A stretch of DNA of 64,000 nucleotides, taken from NCBI RefSeq assembly GCF_020193575.1, contig NZ_JADYVD010000005.1, positions 62,001-126,000 of the forward strand, in the 5' to 3' direction. The notes beneath the pieces were generated by a model, which saw nothing but the letters and a program-made list of their open reading frames with translations, did no database searches and was not told where the DNA came from. Shown piece by piece: positions 53,291-61,430 of the stretch. A program made the position numbers and the translations under genes. The DNA is from Ensifer sp. IC4062. Lineage in GTDB: Bacteria > Pseudomonadota > Alphaproteobacteria > Rhizobiales > Rhizobiaceae. Position 1 is the first letter of the stretch. Every line of letters starts with the position of its first letter.

Positions 53291-54214
53291 TCACCTCGTC
53301 CCGACCAGTCGCGCCACGCCGTGAACGAGGTGGAGAAAGCCTTCTTTTGCGCCCGGGCTCATATGCCGGGCCCGGAGCCACGCATGGATCATCTGCGGTT
53401 CTTCACGATAGGTGACGTCGACGCCGGCCTGTGCAAGCCGTGCCGCATAATTCCGCGCGTCATCGCGCAGCGGATCGAAAGTCGCTGCAGTGATATAGGC
53501 CGGCGGCAGCCCGGAGAGATCACGGGCCTTCAGCGGATGGGCGAAGGGATTGTCCGCAGGCGCCTTCAACACCTCCCGATAATAAGCGACGTCGGCCGTT
53601 GTGAGACCAGGCGCCTCCGCCATCTCGCCATAGGAGCCGCTGACGAGATCGCCGCCGAGAGCTGGATAGATCAGCACCTGGCCGATGATGCCGGAAAGCC
53701 CTTCGGCCTTCGCCTTGAGCACGATGCCCGCCGCGAGATTGCCACCGGCACTGTCTCCGGCGACGACCACCGGGCGGCCCTCCGCGAGCAGACCCCGCAA
53801 TACCTCGTAGCAGTCTTCGAACGCCGCCGGCCAGACATGTTCCGGCGCAAGCCTGTAATCGACGGAAACAAGCTCCGCCCGGACGCCATGCGCAAGTTCG
53901 GCGCAGATCGCATCATGGCTTTCAAGAGAGCCGACGACGCAACCACCACCATGGATGTAGAATATACGGGCCTCGGTTGTAACGTCAGCCGGGCGATAGC
54001 GCCTCACCGGTATGCGGCCACCAACATGCTCATCCCGCCGCGTGAGCCCGGTTGGAGATGGCGCATCGAAGTCGGCGCAAAGCGCGTCGTACCACTGGCG
54101 CTGTTGCTCAATGGAGGCGTTGACCGCATCGGCAGGATAAAACGCCTCGCAGCGTTCGTGAAAGGCAAGGATGCCCGGCTCAGTCGGCATTGGCCGCCAT
54201 GTCTTCGAATCCAT
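53291..54214 (-). CDS. Alpha/beta hydrolase, hormone-sensitive-lipase family (esterase)
   Basis: 307 residues from ATG 54214 (GAGGGAGAG site); a much longer open frame upstream crosses the LysR promoter and is not coding. HSL signature HGGG in FYIHGGGCVVGS, nucleophile in GDSAGGN, and catalytic Asp (AATFDPLRDDA) and His (MIHAWLRA) near the C-terminus. It hydrolyses short-chain carboxylic esters or lactones in the cytosol. It is divergent from the LysR gene and upstream of the ACT protein; a natural substrate is not evident. Confidence 0.88.
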   Translation of the reverse strand: MDSKTWRPMPTEPGILAFHERCEAFYPADAVNASIEQQRQWYDALCADFDAPSPTGLTRRDEHVGGRIPVRRYRPADVTTEARIFYIHGGGCVVGSLESHDAICAELAHGVRAELVSVDYRLAPEHVWPAAFEDCYEVLRGLLAEGRPVVVAGDSAGGNLAAGIVLKAKAEGLSGIIGQVLIYPALGGDLVSGSYGEMAEAPGLTTADVAYYREVLKAPADNPFAHPLKARDLSGLPPAYITAATFDPLRDDARNYAARLAQAGVDVTYREEPQMIHAWLRARHMSPGAKEGFLHLVHGVARLVGTR

Positions 54215-54338
54215 GCTGCTCTCCCTCGAAAAGACCTTACCATCTGCATCTTGCTGCGCAGGACAAAATGCGGCGGGGTATGGCGCAGCCATGCTGCCTC
54301 GCTTGCCATCGGGTCCTTGCCCGGTGTTAAGTCCGTTC

Positions 54339-55247
54339 ATGGCATTCACACTCCGGCAGTTGCAGTATTTCATCGCCGTCGCCGAACAGGGCTCCGTCAC
54401 CCGCGCGGCGCAGAACCTTTCGATTTCGCAATCCTCGATCACCGAGGCGATCAAGGAACTCGAAACCGACCTCGGTGTCGAACTCTTCGACCGCCACCCG
54501 CGCGGTCTGTCGATCACCCACAACGGCCATCAGTTCCTGCGCCACGCGACGAAGATCCTGGCCGACGTCTCCGATGCGCGGCGCAGCTTTTCCGACAGCC
54601 GCGAGGAACTTGGAGGCAAGCTCAATCTCGGCGTCACTTCGCTCGTCGCGGGCTATGTGCTTTCCGACCTGCTCGCCCGCTACCGCCGCGCCTGTCCGGG
54701 CGTTGAGGTGAGCGCAATCGAGGACAACGGCTCCTATCTCGAACATCTGTTGATCGGTGGCGAACTCGACGTCGCGGTCATGGTGATCTCAAACCTGCGC
54801 GACCGAATGGCGCTGCAGGCTGAAATCCTCGAAACCTCTCCCTACCGTGTCTGGCTTCCGATCGGCCATCCGCTCGTCAGTGCCGATATCATCTCGGTCG
54901 GCGACATCGCCAAGGAGCCGCTGATCATGCTGACCGTGGACGAAATCGAGGAGAATACGGGCAAGCTCCTGACGGCGCTCGGCGCCCGTCCGCACGTCGC
55001 CTTCCGCACCCGCTCCGTCGAGGCGGTCAGAAGCCTGGTCGCGACCGGTGCCGGCATCGCCCTCTTGCCCGATCTCGTTTACCGCCCCTGGTCGCTCGAA
55101 GGAGACCGGATCGAAAGCCGCGACGTATCCGGCGCTCTGCCGGTGGTGCAGGTCGGCATGGTTTGGCGGAAGGGCTCCAGCCTGCCGCAATCGGCACGCG
55201 ATTTTGTCGGCATCGCCGAGGCCCTTCGCAGCGCCCGGCCACGCTAA
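54339..55247 (+). CDS. LysR-family transcriptional regulator
   Basis: 302 residues from ATG 54339, the usual LysR length; 56 upstream in-frame codons overlap the divergent promoter. N-terminal HTH FTLRQLQYFIAVAEQGSVTR and AQNLSISQSSITEAIKELE, then the recognition wing ELFDRHPRGL; effector domain with LVAGYVLSDLLARY and GAGIALLPDLVY. It precedes the putrescine operon in the same direction and is divergent from the esterase; a T-N11-A box downstream of it suggests that it controls the putrescine operon. Confidence 0.88.
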   Translation: MAFTLRQLQYFIAVAEQGSVTRAAQNLSISQSSITEAIKELETDLGVELFDRHPRGLSITHNGHQFLRHATKILADVSDARRSFSDSREELGGKLNLGVTSLVAGYVLSDLLARYRRACPGVEVSAIEDNGSYLEHLLIGGELDVAVMVISNLRDRMALQAEILETSPYRVWLPIGHPLVSADIISVGDIAKEPLIMLTVDEIEENTGKLLTALGARPHVAFRTRSVEAVRSLVATGAGIALLPDLVYRPWSLEGDRIESRDVSGALPVVQVGMVWRKGSSLPQSARDFVGIAEALRSARPR

Positions 55248-55284
55248 ACTTCCGTTCGGTTCGAGGAATGCGCACGGAAGTTTA
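55245..55284 (+). terminator. Hairpin at the LysR stop codon
   Basis: TAAACTTCCGT (55245-55255, including the stop TAA) pairs perfectly with ACGGAAGTTTA (55274-55284) across an 18-base loop. It can terminate the LysR message; no long T run follows, so an operator role is also possible. Confidence 0.5.
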
Positions 55285-55293
55285 TTGCACTGA

Positions 55294-55310
55294 TATCGGA
55301 AAAACCGATA
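55294..55310. promoter_or_regulatory. LysR-type box upstream of the putrescine operon
   Basis: TATCGGAAAAACCGATA is a 17-bp perfect palindrome containing a T-N11-A LysR box (T at 55296, A at 55308). It lies about 100 bases upstream of the binding-protein ATG, directly after the LysR gene. Confidence 0.6.
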
Positions 55311-55411
55311 CCTCCATTCTGATTAATGAATTTGCGAATACGGAGAAATCAAGGCACGCTTCGATCCGGGAACAAAGCTGCAAAACGCGGCATAAATTGG
55401 GGAGACTTCCG

Positions 55412-56572
55412 ATGAAGCAGATCTTGAAATCCTGCACGGCGCTCACTCTTTCGCTGGGGCTCATCGCCCCTGCGCTCGCGCAGGAGCCGCTGAAGGAGTT
55501 GGGCAAAGGCGAAGGGGAGCTCTCGATCGTCGCTTGGGCCGGCTATATCGAGCGTGGCGAAACCGACAAGAACTACGATTGGGTCACCGACTTCGAGAAA
55601 AAGACGGGCTGCAAGGTCAGCGTCAAGACCGCGGCCACCTCGGATGAAATGGTCGCCCTGATGAACGAAGGCGGCTTCGACCTCGTCACTGCCTCGGGCG
55701 ATGCCTCCCTTAGGCTCGTCGCGGGTAAACGCGTCCAGCCGATCAACACCGACCTTATCCCGAGCTGGAAGACGATCGACGAGCGCATGCAGAATGCGCC
55801 GTGGCACACGGTCAACGGCGTCCACTACGGTACGCCCTATGTCTGGGGTCCGAACGTGCTGATGTACAACACCGAGGCCTTTAAGGGTGAAGCGCCGAAG
55901 AGCTGGAACGTCGTGTTCGAGGAAATGACGCTGCCTGACGGCAAATCCAACAAGGGCCGCGTCCAGGCCTATGACGGCCCGATCCATGTCGCCGATGCCG
56001 CCAACTACCTGATGGCGCACAAGCCCGAGCTCGGCATAAAGGATCCCTACGAGCTCAATGAGGAGCAGTATAAGGCAGCGCTCGACCTACTTCGCACCCA
56101 GCGCACCCTCGTCGGCCGCTACTGGCACGACGCGATGATCCAGATCGACGATTTCAAGAACGAGGGCGTCGTCGCTTCCGGCTCCTGGCCGTTCCAGGTC
56201 AACCTGATGGAGGCCGAAAAGCTGCCGATCGCCTCTGTCATCCCAGAGGAAGGGGTAACGGGCTGGGCCGATACAACCATGCTGCACGCCGACAGCGAGC
56301 ATCCGAACTGCGCCTATATGTGGATGGAGCATTCATTGTCACCCAAGGTACAGGGCGATGTCTCCGCCTGGTTCGGCGCGAACCCCTCGGTCGGCGCCGC
56401 CTGCAAGGGCAACGAACTTTTGACCGACGCCGGCTGTAAGACCAACGGCTACGAGGATTTCGAGAAGGTCAAGTTCTGGAAGACGCCGGTGGCGAAGTGT
56501 GAGAGCCAGGGCGAATGCGTGCCCTATCACCGCTGGGTTTCCGACTATATCGGCGTGATCGGCGGACGGTAA
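55412..56572 (+). CDS. Polyamine-type ABC substrate-binding protein (YdcS-like)
   Basis: 386 residues from ATG 55412, ribosome-binding site TTGGGGAG. Sec signal peptide LKSCTALTLSLGLIAPALAQ. Mature protein starts GEGELSIVAWAGYIERG, matching the YdcS/PotD group, with FEKKTGCKVSVKTAATSDE and several cysteines (C-terminal AACKGNE, DAGCKTNG, AKCESQGEC) that may form disulfides. First gene of an operon in which permeases and a gamma-aminobutyraldehyde dehydrogenase follow, the order of E. coli ydcSTUV-patD, so putrescine is the likely ligand. Confidence 0.88.
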   Translation: MKQILKSCTALTLSLGLIAPALAQEPLKELGKGEGELSIVAWAGYIERGETDKNYDWVTDFEKKTGCKVSVKTAATSDEMVALMNEGGFDLVTASGDASLRLVAGKRVQPINTDLIPSWKTIDERMQNAPWHTVNGVHYGTPYVWGPNVLMYNTEAFKGEAPKSWNVVFEEMTLPDGKSNKGRVQAYDGPIHVADAANYLMAHKPELGIKDPYELNEEQYKAALDLLRTQRTLVGRYWHDAMIQIDDFKNEGVVASGSWPFQVNLMEAEKLPIASVIPEEGVTGWADTTMLHADSEHPNCAYMWMEHSLSPKVQGDVSAWFGANPSVGAACKGNELLTDAGCKTNGYEDFEKVKFWKTPVAKCESQGECVPYHRWVSDYIGVIGGR

Positions 56573-56596
56573 GTTAGCCGCAACTGCATCGCAAGC

Positions 56597-56745
56597 ATCG
56601 CCCCTCACCCTAACCCTCTCCCGCTCGCGGGGAGAGGGAACGCCTTCGGCAAAGCCGCCGCGTGACCTTGAAGCGAGGCGCCCGCCGCGAGTCCCTTCTC
56701 CCCGCTCGCGGGAGAAGGTCGCGGCAGCGGGATGAGGTGCCGGAA
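56597..56745. repeat. RIME-like intergenic repeat
   Basis: CGCCCCTCACCC and CTCTCCCGCTCGCGGGGAGAG at one end, CTTCTCCCCGCTCGCGGGAGAAGG and GGATGAGG-type flank at the other. It sits within the operon between binding protein and ATPase, the same relative position as the palindrome at 23.1 kb next to another binding-protein gene. Confidence 0.75.
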
Positions 56746-56760
56746 TACTGGAGTTTCCCT

Positions 56761-57759
56761 ATGACCACCGCCGTCCTCTTCGACAACGTTTCCCGCCACT
56801 TCGGCGTCGTCCGCGCCGTCGATCGCGTGAATCTCGACATCGCCGAGGGCGAATTCTTCGCCATGCTCGGGCCCTCGGGCTCCGGCAAGACCACGTGCCT
56901 CAGACTGATGGCCGGCTTCGAGCAGCCGACCGGCGGCCACATCGAAATTTTCGGCGAGACGGCCGAGGGTGTGCCGCCCTACCGGCGCAGCGTCAACACC
57001 GTGTTCCAGGATTATGCGCTCTTTCCGCATCTCTCGACTCTCGACAATGTTGCCTACGGCCTGATGGTCAAGGGCGCCGGACGCGAGGAACGGCGCAAGG
57101 CCGCCGAGGACGCGCTCGCCATGGTCAAGCTTCCGGGCTATGGCACACGCCGGCCCGGCCAGCTTTCCGGCGGCCAGCGCCAGCGCGTGGCCCTTGCCCG
57201 CGCGCTCGTCAACAAGCCCAAGGTTCTGCTTCTCGACGAGCCGCTTGGAGCGCTCGATCTGAAGCTCCGCGAACAGATGCAGGAGGAGCTGAAGAGCCTG
57301 CAGAAATCGCTCGGCATCACCTTCGTCTTCGTCACCCACGACCAGGGCGAGGCGCTGTCGATGGCGGACCGCATCGCGGTCTTCAACGAGGGCCGGATCC
57401 AGCAGCTCGGCAGGCCGGAAGAGGTCTATAACCAGCCGAAGACCCGCTTCGTCGCCGACTTCGTCGGGTCGTCCAACGTGCTCTCGACGAAGCTCTGCCA
57501 AAGGCTGGGGGTGAAGGCAGCCTTCGCCAGCCTGCGGCCGGAAGCGATCGCGCTCGCGGCCCCGAGCAACGGCGCTCTGAGTCTGGCCGGCACCATCGCC
57601 GGCCAGAGCTTCCTCGGCGCCACAAACCGCGTCGTCGTCGATGTCGACGGTGCGCGTATCGCCGTTGCGTCCCCTGCGGCACACGCGGTCCCGGCCATCG
57701 GCAGCCCGGTCACAATCAGCTTCGCCGCGCGCGACCTTCACCCGATGGAGGACGCATGA
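56761..57759 (+). CDS. Polyamine-type ABC transporter ATP-binding protein (YdcT-like)
   Basis: 332 residues from ATG 56761. Walker A GPSGSGKTT (about 38-46), Q-loop VFQDYALFPHL, signature LSGGQRQRVALARAL, Walker B LLLDEPLGALD and FVTHDQGEAL; C-terminal TOBE domain from about residue 240. It overlaps the first permease by four bases. The upstream in-frame stretch belongs to the repeat and is not coding. Confidence 0.92.
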   Translation: MTTAVLFDNVSRHFGVVRAVDRVNLDIAEGEFFAMLGPSGSGKTTCLRLMAGFEQPTGGHIEIFGETAEGVPPYRRSVNTVFQDYALFPHLSTLDNVAYGLMVKGAGREERRKAAEDALAMVKLPGYGTRRPGQLSGGQRQRVALARALVNKPKVLLLDEPLGALDLKLREQMQEELKSLQKSLGITFVFVTHDQGEALSMADRIAVFNEGRIQQLGRPEEVYNQPKTRFVADFVGSSNVLSTKLCQRLGVKAAFASLRPEAIALAAPSNGALSLAGTIAGQSFLGATNRVVVDVDGARIAVASPAAHAVPAIGSPVTISFAARDLHPMEDA

Positions 57760-58706
57760 CCGTCATCGCCGAAAGCATCATTCTTCCAGAACGTCGCGGT
57801 ACCGCCGGGCGTCTCTCGGACTTCTTCTGGAGGCACCCGCATGTGCTTCTCGCGGTGCTGCTCGGGCCGCCGCTTCTCTGGCTCGGTATCGTCTATCTCG
57901 GTTCGCTCTTCGCACTTCTGCTGCAGAGCTTCTTCTCGATCGACGACTTCTCCGGCCTGATCAACTACGAATTCACGCTCGCCACCTACCGCCAGCTTCT
58001 GAGCGAAACCAATCTCGACATCATCATCCGCACCGTCACGATGGCGGCGGTGGTGACGCTCGTCTCCGCGCTCATCGCCTTTCCGATCGCCTACTACGCG
58101 GCACGCTACGCGCGCGGAAAATGGAAGGTGCTGTTCTATCTCGGCGTCATGCTGCCGCTCTGGTCGAGCTACCTCGTCAAGATCTATGCGTGGAAGCTGG
58201 TCCTCGCTAAGGAGGGCATTGTCACCTGGTTCTTCGAGAAACTAAACCTGCTCTGGTTGCTCGACGCATGGCTCGCGCTTCCAGTCGTCGGCGGCAATTC
58301 GCTGTCGGTCAGCTACACCGGCACATTCGTCGTCTTCGTCTATGTCTGGATGCCGTTCATGATCCTGCCGATTCAGGCGGCACTGGAGCGGGTACCGTCA
58401 AACCTGATCGAAGCGTCGTCCGATCTCGGCGGCACGCCGGCCCAGACCTTCCGCTACGTGCTCTTTCCCTTAGCGCTGCCGGGCATCGTCGCCGGATCGA
58501 TCTTCACCTTCTCGCTGACGCTCGGTGATTACATCATCCCGCAGATCATCGGCTCGTCGCGGCTCTTTATCGGCCAGGCGGTCTACGCCCAGCAAGGCAC
58601 CGCCGGCAACATCCCGCTCGCCGCCGCCTTCACGGTCGTGCCGATCGTCATCATGGGCCTCTATCTCTGGATGGCCAAGCGCATGGGGGCCTTCGATGCG
58701 CTCTGA
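57756..58706 (+). CDS. ABC transporter permease (YdcU-like)
   Basis: 316 residues; ATGA overlap with the ATPase gene. Long N-terminus and first helix [19 protein letters not shown], six membrane segments, coupling loop [20 protein letters not shown] near 212-231. With the following permease it forms the channel of the putrescine-type importer. Confidence 0.9.
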   Translation: MTVIAESIILPERRGTAGRLSDFFWRHPHVLLAVLLGPPLLWLGIVYLGSLFALLLQSFFSIDDFSGLINYEFTLATYRQLLSETNLDIIIRTVTMAAVVTLVSALIAFPIAYYAARYARGKWKVLFYLGVMLPLWSSYLVKIYAWKLVLAKEGIVTWFFEKLNLLWLLDAWLALPVVGGNSLSVSYTGTFVVFVYVWMPFMILPIQAALERVPSNLIEASSDLGGTPAQTFRYVLFPLALPGIVAGSIFTFSLTLGDYIIPQIIGSSRLFIGQAVYAQQGTAGNIPLAAAFTVVPIVIMGLYLWMAKRMGAFDAL

Positions 58707-59511
58707 AAAATCGAACCGCGCTCCCCTCAGCCTGAAAATCGCGGCCGCAGCCGGCCTCGCCTTCATGCACCTGCCGATCCTGCTGATCTTTCTCTATGCC
58801 TTCACGACGGAGGAGAAGAGCTATCAGTTCCCGCCGCCCGGCCTGACGACGCAGTGGTTCGGCGTCGCCTGGGACCGGCCGGATGTCTGGGCAGCGCTGG
58901 CGCTCTCGGTCAAGGTCGCCTCGATCGCCACGGCCACGGCCCTGGTGCTCGGAACGCTCTGTGCCGCTGCCATCAGCCAGACACGCTTCTTCGGCCGCGA
59001 GACGATCTCGCTGCTTGTCATCCTGCCGATTGCGCTTCCGGGCATCATCACTGGCATCGCACTGCGCTCGGCCTTCTCCATGGCGGATATCCCGTTTTCC
59101 TTCTGGACCATCGTTCTCGGCCACGCGACCTTCTGCATCGTCGTCGTCTACAACAATGCTGTTGCCCGCTTCCGGCGGATCTCCGGCTCGCTGATCGAGG
59201 CCTCGATGGATCTCGGCGCCGACGGTTTCCAGACGTTCCGCTACGTGATCCTGCCGAACATCGGCACGGCGCTGCTTGCCGGCGGCATGCTCGCCTTCGC
59301 GCTTTCCTTCGACGAGGTGATCGTCACGACCTTCACTGCCGGGCAGCAATCGACCCTGCCGATCTGGATGCTGGAAGAGTTGATCCGTCCGCGCCAACGC
59401 CCGGTGACCAATGTCGTCGCCATGATCGTGGTTGTCGTAACCTTCCTGCCGATCCTCGGCGCCTACTACCTGACGCGCGACGGCGACCAGATCGCCGGCG
59501 CTAGCAAATGA
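58696..59511 (+). CDS. ABC transporter permease (YdcV-like)
   Basis: 271 residues from ATG 58696, overlapping the previous gene by 11 bases. N-terminal anchor [17 protein letters not shown], coupling loop [20 protein letters not shown] near 167-186, and a final helix before the Asp/Gln-rich tail. PotC/YdcV-type partner subunit. Confidence 0.9.
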   Translation: MRSEKSNRAPLSLKIAAAAGLAFMHLPILLIFLYAFTTEEKSYQFPPPGLTTQWFGVAWDRPDVWAALALSVKVASIATATALVLGTLCAAAISQTRFFGRETISLLVILPIALPGIITGIALRSAFSMADIPFSFWTIVLGHATFCIVVVYNNAVARFRRISGSLIEASMDLGADGFQTFRYVILPNIGTALLAGGMLAFALSFDEVIVTTFTAGQQSTLPIWMLEELIRPRQRPVTNVVAMIVVVVTFLPILGAYYLTRDGDQIAGASK

Positions 59512-59536
59512 AATCGAACGCAAAGGGAGAACAGAC

Positions 59537-60964
59537 ATGGACACCCAACTCTTGATCGGATCGCGCTTCGAAGCCGGGACCGAGGTCGAGGAGCACATCC
59601 TGAACCCAAGGACGGGCGCCAAGATCATCGATGTCGCGGAGGCTTCCCATGCGCAAGTCGACGTCGCCGTCGACGCGGCCGAGCGCGCCTTCGTCGCCTG
59701 GTCGCAGACAACGCCCGCCGAGCGCTCGAACTATCTCCTGAAGATCGCCGACGCGATCGAGAGGGACGCCGACGGCTTCGCCGCGCTGGAGGCGCTGAAC
59801 TGCGGCAAACCGATCAATGCCGTGAAGAACGACGAATTGCCGGCGATCATCGACTGCTGGCGCTTCTTCGCCGGTGCGGTGCGCAACCTGCATGCGCCGA
59901 CGGCCGGTGAATATCTGCCGGGGCATACCTCGATGATCCGCCGCGACCCGATTGGCATCGTCGGTTCGATCGCGCCCTGGAACTACCCGCTGATGATGAT
60001 GGCCTGGAAGCTGGCCCCCGCGATCGGCGGCGGCAACACGGTAGTCTTCAAGCCTTCCGAACAGACGCCGCTGACCGCGCTGAAGCTTGCGCGGCTGCTC
60101 GCGGAGATCCTGCCGGAAGGTGTCGTCAACGTCGTCACCGGCCGCGGCGAAACCGTCGGCAATACGCTCATCAACCATCCGAAGATCGCCATGGTCTCGA
60201 TCACGGGCGATATCGCCACCGGCAAGAAGGTGCTCGCCGCGGCCGCCAAGACGGTGAAGCGCACCCATCTCGAACTCGGCGGCAAGGCGCCGGTCATCGT
60301 CTATGACGACGCAGACCTGGAGGCTGTTGTGAACGGCATCCGCACTTTCGGCTACTACAATGCAGGCCAGGATTGCACTGCTGCCTGCCGCATCTATGCC
60401 GAGGCAGGCATCTACGAGAAGCTCGTTGCCGATCTGACGTCCGCGGTCTCGACAATCCGCTACAACCTTGATGACGATACCGAAAACGAGATCGGTCCGT
60501 TAATCTCCAAGCGCCAGCGCGACCGGGTCGCGAGCTTCGTCGAACGGGCGGCGGACCAGAAGCACATCGACATCACCACCGGTGGCGCCGCAGGCAGCAA
60601 CGACGGCTTCTTCTTCAAGCCGACGGTCGTCGCCGGCGCCACGCAGGAAGACGAGATCGTGCGCCGCGAAGTTTTCGGGCCGGTGGTTTCCGTCACACGC
60701 TTCACCGGCAGCGATGATGCCGTCGCCTGGGCGAACGACAGCGACTATGGCCTCGCCTCTTCCGTCTGGACGAAGGACATCACCAAGGCGATGCGGGCGG
60801 CGTCCCGCCTGCAATATGGCTGCACCTGGATCAACACGCATTTCATGCTGACCAATGAGATGCCGCATGGCGGCGTCAAGCAGTCCGGCTACGGGAAAGA
60901 TATGTCGGTCTACGCGCTCGAGGACTACACGGCCGTTCGCCACATCATGATCAATCATGGTTGA
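59537..60964 (+). CDS. patD: Gamma-aminobutyraldehyde dehydrogenase (PatD/YdcW-type)
   Basis: 475 residues, exactly the PatD size. N-terminal [16 protein letters not shown] resembles PatD, and the active site is intact: APWNYPLMM (oxyanion Asn), [10 protein letters not shown] with the general-base Glu, and the nucleophile in GQDCTAACR. The enzyme oxidises 4-aminobutanal, formed from putrescine by transamination or oxidation, to GABA. It closes the binding protein-ATPase-permease-permease-dehydrogenase operon. Betaine-aldehyde dehydrogenase is the nearest alternative. Ribosome-binding site AAAGGGAGAA. Confidence 0.9.
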   Translation: MDTQLLIGSRFEAGTEVEEHILNPRTGAKIIDVAEASHAQVDVAVDAAERAFVAWSQTTPAERSNYLLKIADAIERDADGFAALEALNCGKPINAVKNDELPAIIDCWRFFAGAVRNLHAPTAGEYLPGHTSMIRRDPIGIVGSIAPWNYPLMMMAWKLAPAIGGGNTVVFKPSEQTPLTALKLARLLAEILPEGVVNVVTGRGETVGNTLINHPKIAMVSITGDIATGKKVLAAAAKTVKRTHLELGGKAPVIVYDDADLEAVVNGIRTFGYYNAGQDCTAACRIYAEAGIYEKLVADLTSAVSTIRYNLDDDTENEIGPLISKRQRDRVASFVERAADQKHIDITTGGAAGSNDGFFFKPTVVAGATQEDEIVRREVFGPVVSVTRFTGSDDAVAWANDSDYGLASSVWTKDITKAMRAASRLQYGCTWINTHFMLTNEMPHGGVKQSGYGKDMSVYALEDYTAVRHIMINHG

Positions 60965-61136
60965 TGGAGGATGCCATCATGTACCGCCGTCAATACTCGC
61001 CGCCGCCGGCGCGCTGGGCCTGAGCACCCTTGTGTTGCCGCCGGCTGCCTTCGCCACCGATGCTGCCCCACTAGTGGTTGCTGCCTTTGTCGCGGCGAGG
61101 AACGCCCGCGATTCGGGCAAGGCCGCTTCCTACTAA
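60957..61136 (+). pseudogene. Short secreted remnant, probable truncated SnoaL/NTF2-like gene
   Basis: An open frame of 59 codons starting at an ATG inside the last codons of patD. It encodes a convincing Sec signal peptide (SILAAAGALGLSTLVLPPAAFA) followed by VVAAFVAARNARDSGKAASY, which resembles the first helix of SnoaL/NTF2-like proteins, then TAA. Seen as a whole it looks like the 5' fragment of a secreted SnoaL-domain gene, though a genuine tiny exported protein cannot be excluded. The better-placed ATG at 60979 is in another frame and stops after 14 codons, suggesting a frameshift at the start. Confidence 0.45.
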
Positions 61137-61201
61137 TGTAGCCGCCCCTCTCGGCCGACCGTACGAAGTTCGCGCCCGCGGGAGTCCAAAACACATCGGC
61201 A

Positions 61202-61244
61202 AAACAACCCTCCGGTCGATCTCAGATCGACCGGAGGGTTGTTT
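61202..61244. terminator. Strong 19-bp terminator hairpin
   Basis: An uninterrupted 19-bp stem (61202-61220 with 61226-61244) with a five-base loop and AAA/TTT ends on both sides, suitable for termination in either direction. It ends the putrescine operon. Confidence 0.88.
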
Positions 61245-61331
61245 ATGCACCTCCATCAAACACCGCGAACATGAGACGGCATGGCACGCCGCGTGCGCAA
61301 CTGTTGCAGATTTCCCACAAAATTTTAAACA

Positions 61332-61346
61332 TGAGTCCAATAGTCA
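61332..61346. promoter_or_regulatory. Iron-responsive operator 1 (TGA-N9-TCA)
   Basis: TGAGTCCAATAGTCA matches the IRO consensus and lies 85-99 bases before the receptor ATG. Confidence 0.6.
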
Positions 61347-61375
61347 TGAAAAAACTCTTGCGCCGGCATAAATCA

Positions 61376-61390
61376 TGAGTGAATAACTCA
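61376..61390. promoter_or_regulatory. Iron-responsive operator 2 (TGA-N9-TCA)
   Basis: TGAGTGAATAACTCA, a second and more symmetrical match (TGAGT...ACTCA), 30 bases after the first and 41 bases before the receptor ATG. Two sites suggest tight iron repression. Confidence 0.68.
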
Positions 61391-61430
61391 TCTTATAGGA
61401 TTTCGGCTATCGATCAGAAAGTTGCATTGC

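Noticed and set aside
61078..61371. 97-codon frame before the second siderophore receptor
   Set aside because: It reads through a perfect terminator hairpin and into the iron-operator region; no homology-like features.
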